A stretch of 55,968 bases of DNA. Source: Pelagibius sp. Lineage in GTDB: Bacteria > Pseudomonadota > Alphaproteobacteria > Kiloniellales > Kiloniellaceae. This document shows, piece by piece, positions 42,461-50,636 of the stretch. Position 1 is the stretch's first letter. Each line of letters begins with the position of its first letter. The stretch is taken from assembly GCA_028280305.1 (NCBI GenBank), contig JANQMC010000052.1, positions 1 to 55,968 of the forward strand, written 5' to 3'. A program made the position numbers and the translations under genes. The notes under the pieces were generated by a model, which saw only the letters and a list, made by a program, of their open reading frames with translations, had not been told where the DNA came from and did not search any database.

Positions 42461-42509
42461 CTGCCTCACCCTGAGGAGGCCTGAAAGGCCGTCTCGAAGG
42501 GCGAGGCAG
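42461..42509. repeat. REP-like palindromic repeat, copy B (inverted relative to A)
   Basis: Outer arms CTGCCTC/GAGGCAG are perfect; the inner stem is GGCCTgaaAGGCC followed by GTCTCGAAGG. Same repeat type as copy A in opposite orientation, 12 bases away, so the pair can form one larger structure in the transporter mRNA. Confidence 0.65.
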
Positions 42510-42526
42510 GATTGGCTGCGATGATG

Positions 42527-43624
42527 CTAGTACTTGTAGTCCAGCGCCCGGGCGTTCATCTGCCCGTTGTCGGCATAGACCATGTAGTCGGCGATCGAGC
42601 TGCGGTAGGCGAGGAAACTCTCGACGATGCGCTTGACCAGTTCGTCGCTGTCGTCGCGCAGTTCGGCCATCACTTCGCCGGCGGCATTGCCCATGGCGAC
42701 GATGACGCTCTCCGGCAGCATTTTCACCTGCACACCCTGTTCGGCCACCAGTTTCTGCAGGGCGGCGGCGTGCTTGGTGGTGTACTCGGTCCAGACCGGG
42801 TTGTAGAGCGACTCGCAGGCCAGGGCGACCGCCTGTTTCAGATCGTCGGGCAGGGCGTTGTAGGCTTCCAGGTTGACGCCGCACTCCTCCGCCGAGGACG
42901 GTTCGCCGACGCCGGGCCAGTAGTAGTTCTTGGCGACCTGATAAAAGCCGAGGGCGGAATCGGTCCAGGGGCCGATGAACTCGCCGGCGTCCAGGGCGCC
43001 GGACTGCAGCGCCTGGAACATGTCGCGCCCGCCCATGGCCTGCACCGCCATGCCGAGCTTGCTGCACATCTCCGACGCCAGGCCAGTGGTGCGGTAGCGT
43101 AGGCCCTTCAGGTCGTCGACCGAGTTGATGTCCTTGCTGAACCAGCCGGCCCACTGCGGGCCGGAGTTGCCGCAGAGGAAAGGCTTCAGGCCGAAGCGGC
43201 CGTACATTTCGTCATAAAGCGCCTGGCCGCCGCCGTGGGTCAGCCAGCCGATCTGCTCATCGGCGCGCAGGCCGAACGGCTGCGACCCGAACAGCAGGAT
43301 GCCCTTGGATTTCGAACCCCAGTAAGCGGGGACGGCGTGGTAGAGCTCGGCGGTGCCTTCAGAAACGGCATCGAAGACGCCGCGGCCCGGCACCAGTTCA
43401 CCGGCGGCAAAGAGCTTCACTTCGATGCGTCCGCCGGAGAGGGCGGTAATGCGGTCGGCCAGCAACTGGGCGGCGACACCTGGTCCGGGCAGATTCTTCG
43501 GCCAGGCCGTCACCATCTTCCACTGCATGGTTCCCTGCGCGATGGCCGGCGCGGCCAGGGTGGCGCTGGCGGCTGCCGCGGCTGCCCCGGCACCGCCTGC
43601 TTTGATGAAAGTACGTCTCTTCAT
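42527..43624 (-). CDS. dctP: TRAP transporter substrate-binding protein (TakP-like)
   Basis: A 365-residue periplasmic protein with a twin-arginine-type signal (MKRRTFIKAGGAGAAAAAAS) and cleavage near AIAQG. QWKMVTAWPKNLPGPGVAAQ, FGLRADEQIGWLTHGGGQALYDE and GNSGPQWAGWF resemble the TakP group, which binds 2-oxoacids with a metal ion, rather than C4-dicarboxylate DctP. The ligand is therefore probably a 2-oxoacid or similar, by inference. First gene of the transporter operon; no HutC operator lies upstream. Confidence 0.9.
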   Translation of the reverse strand: MKRRTFIKAGGAGAAAAAASATLAAPAIAQGTMQWKMVTAWPKNLPGPGVAAQLLADRITALSGGRIEVKLFAAGELVPGRGVFDAVSEGTAELYHAVPAYWGSKSKGILLFGSQPFGLRADEQIGWLTHGGGQALYDEMYGRFGLKPFLCGNSGPQWAGWFSKDINSVDDLKGLRYRTTGLASEMCSKLGMAVQAMGGRDMFQALQSGALDAGEFIGPWTDSALGFYQVAKNYYWPGVGEPSSAEECGVNLEAYNALPDDLKQAVALACESLYNPVWTEYTTKHAAALQKLVAEQGVQVKMLPESVIVAMGNAAGEVMAELRDDSDELVKRIVESFLAYRSSIADYMVYADNGQMNARALDYKY

Positions 43625-43734
43625 GTCTCGTCTCCCAAATCTATGACCCAAGCATTCTTCGTTTCAGTTTCCCTTAGGACTTTCCCTTGCGTCCAGCATC
43701 GGCAGGTTGTGCTTTGCCCGCCGAACGCCGTTAT

Positions 43735-44568
43735 TCATTCGGCTTTGCAGCAATGAACCTCTATTGGCAGGATGGCGGACTCGGCGAAGCCGCGTCCGGT
43801 GTTCGCGGCCATGGTGGCGGCAGCCGCCCCATGGATCAGTTGAACGGCGCGGTGCGGCGGTTTTTCACCCTGGTCCACCAGGGCCCGCGAGCGCTTGGCA
43901 AAGGCCAGTGCCTGTTCCCGGGTATCCCGCAGCGCGATGTCGACGAAACCGCAGGACCGCAATCCGTCTTCGGTTTGCTTGGCTGTGACCAGAAAGCTTG
44001 AGTCCGGCGTCTCGGCCCAGGGCGTCGGGTAGCTCAGTTCGCCGCCGTCCCCCCGGGCGATCTCGGAGAGCATCAGCCAGCCGCCGGGTTTCAGGACCCG
44101 ATGGATCTCGGCGTAGAAAGCGGCCTTGTCGGCGATGTTCATGGACACGTTCATGGAGTAGGCGCCATCGAAGCCGGCATCCGCGAAGGGCATGGCCAGA
44201 GCGTCGCCCTGCTCGAAGCGGACCCGGTCCTGAAGGCTAAGCTGGGTGGTTACTTCCCGGGCCACCGCGCAGAACTCCTCGGTTAAATCGATGCCGGTGA
44301 TCCGGCAGCCGAAGCGGTTTGCGAAGTAGCGTGCCGGGCCGCCGATCCCGCTGCCGATATCCAGCAGATGATCGCTCGGCGCAACGCTGAGGGTGTCGGC
44401 CAGTTCCTCGGTCACCTCCAGGCCGCGGCCGTGAAATTGATCATAGGGTGCCAGCGCTTCCAGGGTCGGCCGTTCCGGGTCGGCCCCGTCTGCGGCCAGG
44501 GCCTTATGCAAGCGCGCCAGAAGATCGCCTTTGGTGTAGTGGCCGGCGATGTCCGATGAAGTGCTCAA
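43735..44568 (-). CDS. Class I SAM-dependent methyltransferase
   Basis: A 277-residue Rossmann methyltransferase: motif I LLDIGSGIGGPARYFANRFG (~68-87), then GIDLTEEFCAVA, FEQGDALAMPFADAGFDGAYSMNVSMNI and HRVLKPGGWLMLSEIA. The set resembles ubiquinone/sterol-type and glycine/sarcosine-type methyltransferases. The start is a TTG at 44568 with GAGGGGA about 10 bases upstream; no ATG is near, and the frame further upstream only appears open. It lies 65 bases after hutU on the same strand. The substrate is unknown. Confidence 0.85.
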   Translation of the reverse strand: MSTSSDIAGHYTKGDLLARLHKALAADGADPERPTLEALAPYDQFHGRGLEVTEELADTLSVAPSDHLLDIGSGIGGPARYFANRFGCRITGIDLTEEFCAVAREVTTQLSLQDRVRFEQGDALAMPFADAGFDGAYSMNVSMNIADKAAFYAEIHRVLKPGGWLMLSEIARGDGGELSYPTPWAETPDSSFLVTAKQTEDGLRSCGFVDIALRDTREQALAFAKRSRALVDQGEKPPHRAVQLIHGAAAATMAANTGRGFAESAILPIEVHCCKAE

Positions 44569-44633
44569 ATTCCGGTTCCCCTCTTGTCCGGTTTGGCGGC
44601 AGCGGCTGCTTTGTCTGTTTCCAGTGCCTTGCT

Positions 44634-46316
44634 TCAGTCCAGCATCGGCAGGTTGAGACCCTGCTCCCTGGCGCAGTCTTTGGCGATTTCGTAACCGGCA
44701 TCGGCATGGCGCATGACACCGGTGGCCGGGTCGTTCCACAGTACCCGGCCGACGCGTGCGGCGGCGGCATCGCTGCCGTCGCAGACGACGACCATGCCGG
44801 AGTGTTGCGAGTAGCCCATGCCGACCCCGCCGCCGTGGTGCAGCGACACCCAGGTCGCACCGCTGGCGGTGTTCAGGAGCGCATTCAGTAGCGGCCAGTC
44901 GGAAACGGCGTCGGAGCCGTCCATCATGCCCTCGGTCTCGCGGTTGGGGCTGGCGACGGAGCCGGAGTCCAGATGATCGCGGCCGATGACGATGGGCGCA
45001 GAGACTTCCCCGCTGGCGACCATCTCGTTGAAGGCAAGCCCCAGACGGTGGCGCTGGCCGAGACCGACCCAGCAGATCCGCGCCGGCAGGCCCTGGAACT
45101 GAATGCGCTCGCGCGCCATGTCCAGCCAGTTGTGGAGATGCGGATCGTCGGGAATCAGCTCCTTCACTTTGGCATCGGTTTTGTAGATATCCTCCGGATC
45201 GCCGGACAGCGCCGCCCAGCGGAAGGGGCCGATGCCGCGGCAGAAGAGGGGGCGGATATAGGCCGGCACGAAGCCGGGAAAGTCGAAGGCATGCTCGACG
45301 CCCATGTCCTGGGCCATCTGCCGGATGTTGTTGCCGTAGTCCAGCGTCGGGATGCCCTGGGCATGGAAGTCCAGCATGGCGCGCACCTGCACGGCCATGG
45401 ATTCCTTGGCCGCTTTCACCACCGCCTGGGGATTGGCGGCCTTCTCGCGTTCCCAGTGTTCCAGGCTCCAGCCGGCTGGCAGATAGCCGTTCAGCGGATC
45501 GTGGGCCGAGGTCTGGTCGGTCACGGCATCCGGGCGGATGCCCTGTTTCACCATCTCCGGAAACACCTCCGCGGCGTTGCCGAGCAACCCGACCGACACC
45601 GCTTCGCCCTTTGCCTTGGCCTCTTCGATGATCGCCAGCGCTTCCTCCAAAGTGTCGGCGCGGCGGTCCAGATAACCGGTCTTCAGGCGCATCTCGATAC
45701 GGCTCGGCTGGCATTCTACCGCCAGCATGGAGGCCCCGGCCATGGTCGCCGCCAGGGGCTGGGCGCCGCCCATGCCGCCGAGCCCGCCGGTCAGAATCCA
45801 TCGGCCCTTCAGGTCGCCGCCGTAGTGCTGGCGCCCGACCTCGACAAAGGTTTCGTAGGTGCCCTGGACGATGCCCTGGCTGCCGATATAGATCCAGGAC
45901 CCGGCGGTCATCTGGCCGTACATCATCAGGCCGACCTTATCGAGCTTGTTGAAATGCTCCCAGTCGGCCCAGTGCGGCACCAGGTTGGAGTTGGCGATCA
46001 GCACCCGCGGTGCATCGGCATGGGTCTTGAACACCCCCACCGGCTTGCCGGACTGCACCAGCAGCGTCTCGTCCTCGTTCAGCCCCTCCAGGCTGGAGAC
46101 GATGGTGTCGAAGGACTTCCAGTCCCGCGCCGCCCGGCCGATGCCGCCGTAGACCACCAGTTCCTCGGGCTTTTCCGCCACCTCGGGATCGAGGTTGTTC
46201 ATCAGCATGCGCAGCGGCGCTTCGGTCAGCCAGGATTTGGCGGAAAGCGCGCTGCCGTGGGGGCTGCGGATGACGCGGGCGTTGTCGCGGCGCGACGAAG
46301 CGGCGGTTTCGGACAT
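44634..46316 (-). CDS. hutU: Urocanate hydratase
   Basis: A 560-residue NAD+-dependent enzyme: [20 protein letters not shown] is the NAD loop, [16 protein letters not shown] follows, and [17 protein letters not shown] carries the active-site region. It hydrates urocanate to imidazolone propionate (step two). The ATG at 46316 begins [21 protein letters not shown], with a HutC operator 29 bases upstream. It is on its own promoter, apart from the other hut genes, with a SAM methyltransferase gene downstream. Confidence 0.96.
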   Translation of the reverse strand: MSETAASSRRDNARVIRSPHGSALSAKSWLTEAPLRMLMNNLDPEVAEKPEELVVYGGIGRAARDWKSFDTIVSSLEGLNEDETLLVQSGKPVGVFKTHADAPRVLIANSNLVPHWADWEHFNKLDKVGLMMYGQMTAGSWIYIGSQGIVQGTYETFVEVGRQHYGGDLKGRWILTGGLGGMGGAQPLAATMAGASMLAVECQPSRIEMRLKTGYLDRRADTLEEALAIIEEAKAKGEAVSVGLLGNAAEVFPEMVKQGIRPDAVTDQTSAHDPLNGYLPAGWSLEHWEREKAANPQAVVKAAKESMAVQVRAMLDFHAQGIPTLDYGNNIRQMAQDMGVEHAFDFPGFVPAYIRPLFCRGIGPFRWAALSGDPEDIYKTDAKVKELIPDDPHLHNWLDMARERIQFQGLPARICWVGLGQRHRLGLAFNEMVASGEVSAPIVIGRDHLDSGSVASPNRETEGMMDGSDAVSDWPLLNALLNTASGATWVSLHHGGGVGMGYSQHSGMVVVCDGSDAAAARVGRVLWNDPATGVMRHADAGYEIAKDCAREQGLNLPMLD

Positions 46317-46344
46317 GGCAGGTAAACTCCGGATCAGGACCAAA

Positions 46345-46358
46345 GTTGTATATACAAC
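46345..46358. promoter_or_regulatory. HutC operator upstream of hutU
   Basis: GTTGTATATACAAC, identical over 14 bases to the hutH site, directly upstream of the hutU start on the minus strand. Confidence 0.9.
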
Positions 46359-46401
46359 TTTCGCCGGAGAGTCGACGGGCTAGGGCAAAGCTGTCCCGGA
46401 A

Positions 46402-46920
46402 CTAGCCGCTGCGGGTGCAAGTCCGCGACAGGATCTTAGCCCATTCGTTGTCGACTTCGGCTTCCCAGAGGGCCTCGAAGCGGTCGTTGCCGTTGAAGCG
46501 GATTTCCTCGCGCACCGCTCCGGCGTTGCCGAGGATGAAGCGCATCGCGCCCTCCAGTTTCAGGTGATCGGCACTTTCTTCGACCAGTTGCATCTCCACC
46601 GTGGCGTCATAGGACAGCAGGCGGCGCAGGGCGAGGGGGGCGGTGCCGCTGTCCAGCCAGACGTCGAGCATCGCGGCGCCGTTGTCCTCGATGATCTCGC
46701 CGACCAGCCAACCGTTGCGGAGGCGGTAGTCCAAGGTCATCGTAAGGGCGGCGTCGTTTTCCCGGCCCTCGCAGGTCCACTGGCCAACCAGCTTTGTCGC
46801 GAGCGGTGCGGTTTCGGCCGCCGCGAGGCTCCCTGAGTTGCTCAGGAACAAGAAGGCCGCGAGGGCGGGGGTGATGGATTGGAAGAGGGTTCTGGGTCGC
46901 AAGGTAAAGGCTCCAAACAA
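46402..46920 (-). CDS. Secreted protein of unknown function
   Basis: A 172-residue protein with a signal peptide (PALAAFLFLSNSGSLAAA) and a mature beta-rich domain starting LVGQWTCEGRENDAALTMTLDYRL and closing with ILSRTCTRSG, so a disulphide between the first and last thirds is likely. The pattern is that of small lipocalin-like or cystatin-like periplasmic proteins with a GxWxC opening. The family is not identified. It lies upstream of the HutC site and is probably not part of the hut regulon. Confidence 0.7.
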   Translation of the reverse strand: MFGAFTLRPRTLFQSITPALAAFLFLSNSGSLAAAETAPLATKLVGQWTCEGRENDAALTMTLDYRLRNGWLVGEIIEDNGAAMLDVWLDSGTAPLALRRLLSYDATVEMQLVEESADHLKLEGAMRFILGNAGAVREEIRFNGNDRFEALWEAEVDNEWAKILSRTCTRSG

Positions 46921-47060
46921 CGGTTCATCGGCGACTCAGTCCGGATGTTCTAGGCGGTTCTGAAGCGAGCGTCCAGTTATCTGAATTGGTATGGCCGCTT
47001 GCGGCGGTCTGCACTCAAATGTGATTGGCACGGCAGGGCATGCGGTGTTGCACTTCACTT

Positions 47061-47876
47061 ATGTTGCGCTTCATCGCCAATCTCTCTCTGCTGTGGGCCC
47101 TGACTGCCTGTACGGCCAACGCCGCTGCGGAGCCCGGGCTCGACCTTGTTACCATCCCCGGCGGCAGCTTCGTGACCGGCGACGCGGGCGGCGATGCCAA
47201 CGAGGTACGGCGCCGCGTCACCCTTGCGCCCTTCACCCTGATGCGCCGGGAGGTGACCAATGCCCAGTTTCGCACCTTCGTTGCGCAGACCGGCCGTGTG
47301 ACGGACGCCGAGCGGTCGGGCGGCGGTTATGTCTGGACGGACCGCTGGCGCTTGGTTGCCGGGGCCGACTGGCGGCATCCGCAGGGGCCGGGCTCCGGAA
47401 TCGAAGGCCTGGACGCCCATCCCGTGGTGCAGGTCTCCGCCCGCGATGCGGAGGCCTTCTGCGCCCACCACGGCCTGCACCTGCCGGGCGAGGAAGCCTG
47501 GGCCTTCGCCGCCCGCGGGCCGCAGTCGCTGCGTTATGCCTGGGGGAACACGCCGCCGCTACAGGACGGAAAACAGCTTGTCGCCAATTTCGGCACCGAG
47601 TCTTGCTGTGCGCCCGACGGGAGCGACGGCTATCTCCGCACTGCCCCGGTGGGCAGTTTTCCCGCCGGGCGCTCGCCCTTCGATCTCGACGACATGGCGG
47701 GCAATGTCTGGGAATGGACGGCCAGTGCCTTTCCCGGCAGGCCGTCGCAGCGGGCGATCCGCGGCGGCGGCTGGGGCAACAACCCCTACTGCCTGCGCGC
47801 TGCCTATCGTCACGGCAATCCGCCGGACATCGGCCTCGACATGGTCGGCTTTCGCTGCGCCGGGTCCAACAACTGA
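47061..47876 (+). CDS. FGE-sulfatase/SUMF1-domain lipoprotein, probably not a canonical formylglycine generator
   Basis: A 271-residue protein with a lipobox (LWALTAC, Cys17), so membrane-anchored. The rest is a SUMF1/FGE fold: TIPGGSFVTGD, MRREVTNAQFRTFV, LPGEEAWAFAARG, DMAGNVWEWTAS, IRGGGWGNNPYCLRAAYR, VGFRCAG. Aerobic FGEs have two copper-binding cysteines in the GGS(W/Y)xC...YC segment. Here only the second (PYC) remains and the first is Asn. No sulfatase gene is nearby. A non-catalytic or altered role is therefore likely. The ATG at 47061 gives the lipoprotein signal. Confidence 0.85.
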   Translation: MLRFIANLSLLWALTACTANAAAEPGLDLVTIPGGSFVTGDAGGDANEVRRRVTLAPFTLMRREVTNAQFRTFVAQTGRVTDAERSGGGYVWTDRWRLVAGADWRHPQGPGSGIEGLDAHPVVQVSARDAEAFCAHHGLHLPGEEAWAFAARGPQSLRYAWGNTPPLQDGKQLVANFGTESCCAPDGSDGYLRTAPVGSFPAGRSPFDLDDMAGNVWEWTASAFPGRPSQRAIRGGGWGNNPYCLRAAYRHGNPPDIGLDMVGFRCAGSNN

Positions 47877-47914
47877 CACCGTCGGCCGTCTTGAACCGGC
47901 GCCCTCTGTTGTTA

Positions 47915-47936
47915 TATAGTTATCATGATAATTATA
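47915..47936. promoter_or_regulatory. Candidate MarR operator
   Basis: A 22-bp near-perfect palindrome centred on TTATCATGATAA, AT-rich in a GC-rich setting, just before the ABM gene. It probably overlaps the promoter. The MarR gene in the same operon (48254) is the natural binder. Confidence 0.65.
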
Positions 47937-47947
47937 TGGAGTCCCTG

Positions 47948-48241
47948 ATGACCGAACCCCTTTCGCTCTTTGCCCAGATCACGCCCAAGGCCCAGCATTT
48001 CGAAGCCGCCCGCGAAGCGGTTCTTGAGATCATTCCCGCGACGCTGGAGGAGGCGGGCTGCCGCGAGTTCGTGCTTCACGAGGCGCGGGACGGCAGCGGG
48101 AAGCTTTTTCTCTATGAAACCTGGGATGACGAGGTGGCGCTGGAGGCCCACTATGCCCAGCCCTACACGCGCTCGGTTCTGGAACGCTACAAGGACTGGC
48201 TGGCGGCGCCGGTGCAGGTCACCAAGCTGACACGCCTTTGA
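47948..48241 (+). CDS. Antibiotic biosynthesis monooxygenase (ABM) domain protein
   Basis: A 97-residue dimeric alpha+beta barrel protein: LSLFAQITPKAQHFEAAREAVLEI, GCREFVLHEARDGSGKLFLYETWDDEVALEAHYAQPYT. YgiN-like members oxidise quinols or aromatic substrates, or act as small ligand-binding proteins. The ATG at 47948 is preceded by GGAG; an ATG 12 bases earlier overlaps the palindromic operator. It is 12 bases before the MarR gene, so the pair probably forms a quinone- or phenolic-responsive unit. Confidence 0.88.
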   Translation: MTEPLSLFAQITPKAQHFEAAREAVLEIIPATLEEAGCREFVLHEARDGSGKLFLYETWDDEVALEAHYAQPYTRSVLERYKDWLAAPVQVTKLTRL

Positions 48242-48253
48242 GGGCAGGGGCTC

Positions 48254-48691
48254 ATGTTCTTCCTGAAGGACCTGCCGACCCAGGACATGCTGCAGGGTTA
48301 CCAGGCGCGCTTTCCCGTTATGGACGCGCCGACGGTGGAAACGGCCTTGAAGCTGCTGCGGCGCGCAAGCCTGCTGCTGCGCGAACTGGACGCCTACTTT
48401 GCCGCACATCGCCTTTCCCAGACGCGCTTTTTGATCCTGGTGCTGCTCGACCGCGATCCGACGGTGGACGGGCTCTCGGTGACGGAGATCGCCGGCAAGC
48501 TGGATATCTCCAAGCCCATCGTCACCAATACTCTGAGGGCCCTGGCCGCCGACGGCCTGTTGAAGATCGTCACCAACGAAGACGACCTCAGAGCCCGCTG
48601 GGTCACGCTGACGGCGAGGGGCCGGAAACGCCTGCACAAGGTTCTACCGGGCTACTTCGAGCTGATTCAGGACTTCATGGCACGGCCTTGA
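48254..48691 (+). CDS. MarR family transcriptional regulator
   Basis: A 145-residue winged-helix protein: ALKLLRRASLLLRELDAYFAAHRLSQTRFLILVLL (dimer helix and HTH start), VTEIAGKLDISKPIVTNTLRALAADGLL recognition helix, DDLRARWVTLTARG wing. It is co-transcribed with the ABM gene and likely represses the pair through the TTATCATGATAA palindrome upstream. Confidence 0.88.
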   Translation: MFFLKDLPTQDMLQGYQARFPVMDAPTVETALKLLRRASLLLRELDAYFAAHRLSQTRFLILVLLDRDPTVDGLSVTEIAGKLDISKPIVTNTLRALAADGLLKIVTNEDDLRARWVTLTARGRKRLHKVLPGYFELIQDFMARP

Positions 48692-48757
48692 AGGGAAGGC
48701 AGCCCGCTCAATCACCAGACTCGCGTCCGGGAGTCCCTGGGACTGTTGGGCGAAGCG

Positions 48758-49504
48758 TCAGCGTGCCGTTTCCGCCGAGAAGCGTTCGCCGAGGCGGTAG
48801 CGGTCGCCGGGGTGGAGCAGGCGGGCCCAGGTAACCGGTCGCCTGCCCGACCAGGTGTGGCGGCGCAGCAGCAGACAGGGGGTGCCGACGGTGATTTCCA
48901 GCAGCCGGCATTCTTCCTTGCTGGGCGCCACGGCCATGACGACATGCTCGGCCTCGCTGAGGGGCGCGGCCTGCATCAGATAGTGGTTGGGGGTGATGGC
49001 GGTGAAATCCTGGTCCAGATAGGCGGGCGCCACCGCCGGGTTGACGATGCGGTCCTCCAACTGGATCGGCAGGCTGTTTTCCCGATGCACGATGATCGAA
49101 TGAAACAGGGCTTCGCCGCGGCGCAGGCCGAGCAGCTTGGCTTCGAAAGCACGCGCCTTTTCCCGGCGCAGCAGACAGACCTCCGCCGTGTGCGCGTGAC
49201 CGCGCTCGCGAATCTCATCGGCGATGTTGTGAATCGAGAGAATTTCCGACTGCGGCTTGGCCTGGGCGACGAAGGTGCCGGCGCCCTGCACCCGTTCCAG
49301 CCAGCCTTCCGCGGTAAGCTCCCGCAGCGCCCGGTGGACTGTCATGCGGCTGACGCCCAGGTCGCGGGTCAGTTCGTTCTCCGAGGGCACCCTTGCCGTC
49401 TCCGGCCAATCGCCGGCCTGAATGCGGCCCACGATGTGATCCTTCACCTGCCGATAGAGAGGCAGGTCGTCACGGGTTTTTGAACCGGAGGAGGAAGCAG
49501 GCAT
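48758..49504 (-). CDS. hutC: Histidine utilisation repressor
   Basis: A 248-residue GntR-family regulator: wHTH at ~12-75 (PLYRQVKDHIVGRIQAGDW; VPSENELTRDLGVSRMTVHRALREL), then a UTRA effector domain (FHSIIVHRENSLPIQLEDRIVNP; NHYLMQAAPLSEAEHVV). It represses hut genes at TTGTATATACAA sites and is released by urocanate. A hut operator sits between it and the divergent hutG, so it should autoregulate. The ATG at 49504 gives the normal N-terminus; the ribosome site is weak. Confidence 0.93.
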   Translation of the reverse strand: MPASSSGSKTRDDLPLYRQVKDHIVGRIQAGDWPETARVPSENELTRDLGVSRMTVHRALRELTAEGWLERVQGAGTFVAQAKPQSEILSIHNIADEIRERGHAHTAEVCLLRREKARAFEAKLLGLRRGEALFHSIIVHRENSLPIQLEDRIVNPAVAPAYLDQDFTAITPNHYLMQAAPLSEAEHVVMAVAPSKEECRLLEITVGTPCLLLRRHTWSGRRPVTWARLLHPGDRYRLGERFSAETAR

Positions 49505-49564
49505 GGAACGCGGCGGTTTCCCGAGGTAGGTTTCTGAAAACACTAGCATCGCTTGGATGCTCAA

Positions 49565-49578
49565 CTTGTATATACAAG
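49565..49578. promoter_or_regulatory. HutC operator between hutC and hutG
   Basis: CTTGTATATACAAG, a perfect 14-bp palindrome whose outer base pair differs from the other three sites. It is placed to control both divergent genes. Confidence 0.9.
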
Positions 49579-49656
49579 GTGCGGGCCACTGGCCAGCCGG
49601 GCGAACTGGGCCCGCGATCGGAAACCACCTCTACGACCTATCTTCAAGGAATCCTC

Positions 49657-50466
49657 TTGGACCTCTTCGATTTCTCTTCAGGCTCTTTGCCGCTGCTGGT
49701 TTCCATGCCCCACAGCGGCACCCATATCCCGGCCGAGATGGCGGCGCGGATGACGGAAGCCGGCCTCGCGGTGCCGGACACCGACTGGCATATCCCGCGC
49801 CTCTATGATTTTCTCGGCGATCTCGATGTCTCGGTCATCCGGGCGAGCCACTCACGCTATGTCGCCGACCTGAACCGCGCACCGGACGGGGCTGCGCTCT
49901 ACGCCGGGGCCGACAATACGGAACTCTGTCCGACCACCACCTTCGATCGCCGGCCGATCTATCGCGAAGGCGAAGCGCCGACGGAAGCCGAGATCGCCGA
50001 GCGGCAGGCCGTCTATTGGCAACCCTACCATGACCGCATCGCCGACGAATTGGCGGCGATGAAATCAAAGCACGGAATCGCGCTGCTCTGGGATGCCCAT
50101 TCGATCTGCAGCCACGTGCCGCGCTTCTTCGAGGGCCGCCTGCCGGATCTCAACCTGGGCACCGCTGACGGCGCATCGGCGGCGGGGGACCTGCTGGACA
50201 TTCTCCGCGCCGTGGCGCGGGAGGCGGAGGCCGTCGGCTACAGCCACGCCGCCAACGGCCGCTTCAAGGGTGGCTACATCACCCGCCACTACGGCAAACC
50301 CGACGCCGGGATCCATGCGGTGCAGCTTGAGCTTTCCTGGGCCACCTACATGGACGAGGCACCGCCCTTCGACTTTCGCGAAGACCTGGCAGCCGGGGTG
50401 CGCCCGGTACTCGCCGGTCTCGTCCAGACCATGCTGGCCTGGGCGGAGATGGAGGTCGACGCCTAA
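49657..50466 (+). CDS. hutG: N-formylglutamate deformylase
   Basis: A 269-residue enzyme of the HutG2 family: LLVSMPHSGTHIPAEM, DWHIPRLYDFLG, SRYVADLNRAPDG, LWDAHSICSHVPRFFEG and HAVQLELSWATYMDE. It hydrolyses N-formylglutamate to glutamate and formate, the last step of the HutF route. The start is TTG at 49657, with AAGGA about 7 bases upstream, matching the usual N-terminus just before DLFDFSSG. An open frame further upstream crosses the operator and is not coding. Followed by a GC-rich repeat element that faces hutI. Confidence 0.93.
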   Translation: MDLFDFSSGSLPLLVSMPHSGTHIPAEMAARMTEAGLAVPDTDWHIPRLYDFLGDLDVSVIRASHSRYVADLNRAPDGAALYAGADNTELCPTTTFDRRPIYREGEAPTEAEIAERQAVYWQPYHDRIADELAAMKSKHGIALLWDAHSICSHVPRFFEGRLPDLNLGTADGASAAGDLLDILRAVAREAEAVGYSHAANGRFKGGYITRHYGKPDAGIHAVQLELSWATYMDEAPPFDFREDLAAGVRPVLAGLVQTMLAWAEMEVDA

Positions 50467-50479
50467 CAGGCGGATCGGG

Positions 50480-50601
50480 TTCCCCCTCACCCCGACCCTC
50501 TCCCACCAGGGGAGAGGGAGAAACAAACAAGGCGCCTGTTGATAGACCCTCTCCCCTGGTGGGAGAGGGAGGGGCCCGCGAAGCGGGAGGGTGAGGGGGA
50601 A
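50480..50601. repeat. Nested inverted-repeat element, copy 1 (between convergent hutG and hutI)
   Basis: Outer 13-bp arms (TTCCCCCTCACCC / its complement) enclose 23-bp perfect inverted copies at 50496-50518 and 50547-50569, whose core is CTCCCACCAGGGGAG, and a small CCCGCgaaGCGGG hairpin. It is a dispersed intergenic repeat and could act as a bidirectional terminator here. Two relatives lie at 53449 and 55899. Confidence 0.8.
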
Positions 50602-50636
50602 TGCTGCGTTTCGCGCAGCGGCACAATCAGCCCGCG

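Noticed and set aside
44569..45801. Upstream extension of the SAM methyltransferase frame to a 688-residue protein
   Set aside because: The extension lies out of frame inside hutU and is Arg/Gly-rich nonsense; the TTG at 44568 with a ribosome site is the start.
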